Origin: Rikenellaceae bacterium
GTDB lineage: Bacteria > Bacteroidota > Bacteroidia > Bacteroidales > Rikenellaceae
Direction of reading: 5' to 3'
Assembly (NCBI GenBank): GCA_015059955.1
Contig: SUZK01000002.1
Location: 1 to 64,000, forward strand
DNA length: 64,000 nucleotides
The notes beneath the pieces are model-generated. The model was not told the origin of the DNA. It saw only the letters and a program-made list of their open reading frames with translations, and did no database searches. A program made the translations under genes and the position numbers. Within the stretch, counting starts at the first letter, position 1. Each line of letters opens with the position of its first letter. This document shows positions 60,365 to 64,000 of this stretch, in pieces.

Positions 60365-61646
60365 GCGAACCGTAGCGGTTGAATGCAGCCTCATCCAATG
60401 CCTCCTGTGCTGATGGGTGAGCAACAGAGATGATAAGGCGAGCACGCTCCTGAAGGCTCTTGCCGTAGAGGTCAACAGCACCATTCTCGGTTACGAACCA
60501 GTGTATGTGGTTACGTGTGGTAACAACACCAGCGCCCTCGGTCAAGACGTCCGAAATCTTCGATACACCCTTGTTGGTGATTGATGGCATGGCGATGATA
60601 GCCTTACCGCCCTTTGAGAGTGAAGCACCATAGATGAAGTCGATCTGACCACCTACGCCTGAGTAGAACTTACGGCCCAAAGAGTCAGCACATACCTGAC
60701 CTGTGATATCTACCTGAAGAGCAGAGTTGATAGCTGTCACCTTGTCGTTCTTAGCGATTACGAATGGGTCGTTGGTGTAGCCCACGTCCATCATCAATAC
60801 GCCTGGGTTATCGTCGATGAAGTCGTATACCTTCTGTGAACCCATCAAGAATGTAGATACCATCTTACCCTTATCGATGTTCTTCAATGCGCCGTTGATT
60901 ACGCCCTTCTCAACGAGAGGAAGTACGCCATCGGCAAACATCTCGGTGTGTACACCAAGGTTCTTGTGGCCTCCGAGCTGTGCGAGTACAGCGTTAGGAA
61001 TAGCGCCGATACCCATCTGCAAGGTAGCGCCATCCTCGATAAGGCCTGCGCAGAGGTTACCAATCTTTGTCTCCACCTCGTTAGGTGTTGTGAAGTGAGC
61101 CTCCTCAAGTGGCTGGTCGTCCTCTACGAAGAAGTTAATCTTCGAGCTGTGAATCATAGCGTCACCGAACGAACGAGGCACATACTTGTTAACTACGGCG
61201 ATAACATGGTCGGCGCACTCAACAGCTGCAAGGGTAGCATCTACCGAGGTACCGAGAGATACGTAGCCGTGCTTGTCGGGACGCGATACCTGAATCATAG
61301 CCACGTTACAAGGAACGGCGCCTGAGCGGTATAGCTTCTGTGTCTCGCTGAGGAAGATTGGAATATAGTCAGCATAGCCGCTCTGTGTCACCTTACGTAC
61401 GTTGCCGCCAACGAAGAATGAGTCGAGCTGGAATACGCCCTCGAACTCAGGATCTGCATAAGGTGCAGGACCCTCGGTGTGGAGGTGGTGGATATGCACA
61501 TCCTTAAGCTCGCCGCTACGACCGCGGTCGCACATAGCCTTGATAAGGCACTGGGGAGCTGATGCCACTGAGCTAAGGTGAATATGGTCACCCGACTTGA
61601 TACACTTAACAGCCTCTGCTGCTGTTGTAAACTTAATGTTGTTCAT
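60330..61646 (-). CDS. Acetyl-CoA hydrolase/CoA-transferase family protein
   Basis: 438 residues. The family covers 4-hydroxybutyrate, butyrate and propionate/succinate:acetate CoA-transferases. Motifs: GDHIHLSSVASAPQ near 19, PDKHGYVSLGTSVDAT near 124, MGIGAIPNAVLAQL near 212, the catalytic Glu in GVHTEMFADG near 230, and GVGGQIDFIYGA near 337. It moves CoA between acyl-CoA and acetate in fermentation. Length is normal. Its 3' end with terminator occurs in three versions within 1.9 kb. The substrate cannot be fixed. Confidence 0.9.
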   Translation of the reverse strand: MNNIKFTTAAEAVKCIKSGDHIHLSSVASAPQCLIKAMCDRGRSGELKDVHIHHLHTEGPAPYADPEFEGVFQLDSFFVGGNVRKVTQSGYADYIPIFLSETQKLYRSGAVPCNVAMIQVSRPDKHGYVSLGTSVDATLAAVECADHVIAVVNKYVPRSFGDAMIHSSKINFFVEDDQPLEEAHFTTPNEVETKIGNLCAGLIEDGATLQMGIGAIPNAVLAQLGGHKNLGVHTEMFADGVLPLVEKGVINGALKNIDKGKMVSTFLMGSQKVYDFIDDNPGVLMMDVGYTNDPFVIAKNDKVTAINSALQVDITGQVCADSLGRKFYSGVGGQIDFIYGASLSKGGKAIIAMPSITNKGVSKISDVLTEGAGVVTTRNHIHWFVTENGAVDLYGKSLQERARLIISVAHPSAQEALDEAAFNRYGSHHHYIKGYMSK

Positions 61647-61754
61647 GTCTTTAAGCTTTATTTAGGTTAAATTCTGTTTGTTTCCATGTTTCATCGTATG
61701 GTAGTGTTTAGAGGTGGAGACCCCCCCCTCTATCGAGCAAAGTCATTATGTTGA

Positions 61755-61845
61755 GGCTATTTTGAAGCTACTCGCAGATTGACAAACCGCAGCATACTTG
61801 GCGTATGAGAGGATTTGTCAATCAAGGCAGATGCCGAAATAGTCC
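61755..61845 (-). repeat. Structured element with AAATCCTC...CTGCGGTTT core, copy 2
   Basis: Three nested helices: 61755-61763 with 61836-61845 (one bulge), GATTGACAAA (61777-61786) with TTTGTCAATC (61814-61823), and CATAC (61793-61797) with GTATG (61803-61807). On the minus strand the core shares AAATCCTC and CTGCGGTTT with 17208-17254. It lies between infB and the CoA-transferase gene and could end infB transcription or be a small RNA. Confidence 0.6.
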
Positions 61846-61871
61846 AATATAGGGGCATTGCTCCAACAAAG

Positions 61872-64000
61872 CTACTTGCGCTTTACCTCTACCTGCTCGT
61901 AACCCTCGATGATATCGCCAATCTTAATATCGTTGTACGACTCGATGTTAAGACCGCAATCCTGACCTACGGTAACCTCCTTCACGTCGTCCTTGAAGCG
62001 GCGCAACGAGCCGAGCTTACCAGTGTAGATAACGATACCATCACGGATGACACGTATAGGCGTGTTGCGCTGCATCTTACCCTCGCGCACGATACATCCC
62101 GCTACGGTGCCCACCTTCGATATCTTGAAGGTCTCCATAACCTCCGTCGAGCATACAATCTCCTCCTTCATCACTGGCTCCAACATACCCTCGATAGCAT
62201 CCTTAATCTCGTTGATGGCGTCGTAGATGATAGAGTATAGACGGATGTCGATCTGCTCCTTCTCGGCAGCCTTACGTGCTGCAGCCGAAGGACGCACCTG
62301 GAAGCCCACGATGATGGCGTTAGATGCCGCTGCAAGCAGTACGTCCGACTCCGATATCTGACCTACCGCCGAGTGGATAACGTTCACCTGTACGGTCTCC
62401 TTCGAGAGCTTGATGAGCGAGCCTGTCATAGCCTCCACCGAGCCATCCACATCACCCTTGACGATGATGTTAAGCTCCTTGAACGAGCCTATGGCGATAC
62501 GACGACCAATCTCGTCGAGTGTCACGTGCTTCTGTGTCATGATGCCCTGCATGCGCTGCAACTGCTCACGCTTGTTGGCAATCTCGCGTGCCGAGCGGTC
62601 ATCCTCCATGACGTTGAAGGTATCACCCGCCTGGGGCGCACCGTTAAGACCGAGCACCTGTACTGGTGTCGATGGGCCTGCCTCGGTAACCTTGCGGCCA
62701 TTCTCGTCGAACATAGCCTTTACACGGCCAGTGTATGTGCCCGAGAGGAGTACATCACCTACGCGCAACGTACCGTTCTGCACCATGATTGTCGCTACAT
62801 AGCCACGACCCTTGTCCAACATCGACTCGATAACGGCTCCCGATGCCTTACGGTCGGGGTTAGCCTTAAGCTCGAGCATCTCAGCCTCAAGGAGCACCTT
62901 CTCGAGGAGCTTGTCGAGGTTCATGCCCTTCTTTGCCGACACCTCCTGACACTGGTACTTACCGCCCCAGTCCTCTACGAGGTAGTTCATCTGTGATAGC
63001 TGCTCGCGGATATGGTCGGCATTAGCCTGAGGCTTATCCATCTTGTTGATGGCGAATACCATAGGCACGCCCGCTGCTGAGGCGTGGTTGATAGCCTCGA
63101 CGGTCTGTGGCATGACGCTGTCGTCGGCAGCCACGATGATGATAGCCACGTCGGTCATCTTAGCACCACGGGCACGCATCGCCGTAAAGGCCTCGTGACC
63201 AGGGGTGTCAAGGAATGTAATCTTCTGGCCGTTGAGCTCTACTGAATATGCACCGATGTGCTGGGTGATACCACCAGCCTCGCCTGCCGTAACATTTGTC
63301 TTACGTATGTTATCGAGCAGCGACGTCTTACCGTGGTCTACGTGACCCATTACGGTAACGATAGGTGGACGTGGCACGAGGTCTTCGTCGCTATCGGCGT
63401 CGGTCTCGATAGCCTCCTGAATCTCCACCGATACGAACTCCACCTTGAAGCCGAACTCCTCGGCAACAACCACCAATGCCTCAGCGTCGAGACGCTGGTT
63501 GATAGATACCATAAGGCCGAGGTTCATACATGCCGAGATAACCTCCATTGGCGACACGTTCATCATGGTGGCGAGCTCACTCACGGTCACGAACTCCGTA
63601 ACCTTGAGCACGCTGCGCTCCATCTCCTCGCGCTCCATCTCCTCGTTCATGCGCTCACGAACCTCCTCGCGCTTCTCCTTACGATACTTAGCACCCTTCG
63701 ACTTAGTACCCTTAGCCGTGAGGCGTGCCAACGTATCCTTTATCTGCTTCTGTACATCCTCATCCGACACCTCTGGGCGTACCACAGGCTTTGGCTGAGG
63801 CTTCTGCTTGTTCTTCTTCTTGCCAGCCTGCTGCTGTGCCTGCTGCTGGTTGCCACCATGCTGCTGTGGCTGCTGGTTGCCACCCTTGTTGCCGCCCTTC
63901 TCGTTCTTAGGGTTGTTCTTACCCTCCTTGGCTACGTTCACCTTCTCCTTCTCGAGACGCTTACGCTTGTGCTTGCCACCAGGAACCATGTTTGATACAT
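61872..64000 (-). CDS. infB: Translation initiation factor IF-2 (5' end outside the window)
   Basis: At least 705 residues; the frame is open to the window edge, so the N-terminus is missing. The low-complexity linker ([12 protein letters not shown], lysine-rich) is followed by the IF2-N helix ([20 protein letters not shown]) and the GTPase: G1 [10 protein letters not shown]3 DTPGHEAF, G4 NKMDKPQA, G5 SAKKG. Then domain II and the C-terminal fMet-tRNA-binding domains, ending [18 protein letters not shown]-2 positions initiator tRNA on the 30S subunit. Confidence 0.97.
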   Translation of the reverse strand, partial: VSNMVPGGKHKRKRLEKEKVNVAKEGKNNPKNEKGGNKGGNQQPQQHGGNQQQAQQQAGKKKNKQKPQPKPVVRPEVSDEDVQKQIKDTLARLTAKGTKSKGAKYRKEKREEVRERMNEEMEREEMERSVLKVTEFVTVSELATMMNVSPMEVISACMNLGLMVSINQRLDAEALVVVAEEFGFKVEFVSVEIQEAIETDADSDEDLVPRPPIVTVMGHVDHGKTSLLDNIRKTNVTAGEAGGITQHIGAYSVELNGQKITFLDTPGHEAFTAMRARGAKMTDVAIIIVAADDSVMPQTVEAINHASAAGVPMVFAINKMDKPQANADHIREQLSQMNYLVEDWGGKYQCQEVSAKKGMNLDKLLEKVLLEAEMLELKANPDRKASGAVIESMLDKGRGYVATIMVQNGTLRVGDVLLSGTYTGRVKAMFDENGRKVTEAGPSTPVQVLGLNGAPQAGDTFNVMEDDRSAREIANKREQLQRMQGIMTQKHVTLDEIGRRIAIGSFKELNIIVKGDVDGSVEAMTGSLIKLSKETVQVNVIHSAVGQISESDVLLAAASNAIIVGFQVRPSAAARKAAEKEQIDIRLYSIIYDAINEIKDAIEGMLEPVMKEEIVCSTEVMETFKISKVGTVAGCIVREGKMQRNTPIRVIRDGIVIYTGKLGSLRRFKDDVKEVTVGQDCGLNIESYNDIKIGDIIEGYEQVEVKRK

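Noticed and set aside
61721..61728. Run of eight Cs upstream of the CoA-transferase gene as a third poly-G promoter
   Set aside because: On the minus strand no TAnnTTTG or TTTG box lies at the right distance and the flanks do not match the 3285 and 5968 repeats.

Overview
The window is a chromosome segment from a member of the Bacteroidales (Bacteroidota). The evidence is the many promoters of the Bacteroidota type (-7 TAnnTTTG, -33 TTTG, spacer 19-21), the abundance of short lipoproteins with a signal peptidase II box, a UpxY-type antiterminator at the head of a capsule locus, a SusE/SusF-like starch-binding lipoprotein, and Bacteroidota-only families (DUF4296, the PTGGPKDT Ig-like lipoproteins). 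Genus cannot be fixed from the sequence; a Rikenellaceae/Alistipes-like organism is a guess.

Layout. 1-152: the end of an rRNA operon (5S rRNA and terminator). 711-5643: a minus-strand block of surface lipoproteins and a small outer-membrane barrel, with a decayed paralogue at its end. Two near-identical promoter-like repeats in this block have a poly-G tract between the -33 and -7 boxes. 6128-8338: ECF sigma factor, putative anti-sigma factor and two exported proteins. 8800-13835: two paralogous TPR/membrane/HTH-like regulators flanking a class II fructose-bisphosphate aldolase. 14057-15998: three small lipoproteins, two of which share an identical signal-peptide DNA sequence. 16146-17162: obgE.

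17357-34567: one long minus-strand capsule/O-antigen operon. It begins with UpxY and a WecA-like priming transferase, continues with UDP-glucose dehydrogenase, Wzx, Wzy, an acetyltransferase, glycosyltransferases and the complete three-enzyme UDP-N-acetyl-L-fucosamine pathway, and ends with a nucleotidyltransferase, a vWA protein and a pseudokinase/WG-repeat protein. 35199-45704: a minus-strand housekeeping/envelope operon (flippase, holB, folK, lipoprotein, Ig-like lipoprotein, PorT-like barrel, rbfA, LolC/E-like permease, DUF4296 lipoprotein, amidohydrolase).

45705-48158 is repeat-rich and holds an inactive-looking YkuD/LysM lipoprotein. 48159-55257: glycogen branching enzyme, divergent POT peptide transporter, and a large orphan starch-binding lipoprotein. 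55523-58388: tRNA-Gln, a nucleoside permease and rarA. 58414-60364: a GNAT acetyltransferase and a four-helix-bundle protein lying between repeats of the 3' end of the next gene. 60330-61646: a CoA-transferase. 61872-64000: infB, cut by the window edge.

The most unusual content is outside the genes: (i) poly-G-spaced promoters that could phase-vary lipoprotein expression; (ii) two 127-bp elements directly after the stop codons of two genes with strongly biased codon use, with compensatory changes in their stems; (iii) a second structured family with a covarying hairpin; (iv) a 34-bp inverted repeat enclosing a run of hairpins; (v) a 16-bp minisatellite family; (vi) 3'-end duplications bracketing a two-gene cassette. 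There is no CRISPR array, recognisable transposase or prophage gene.
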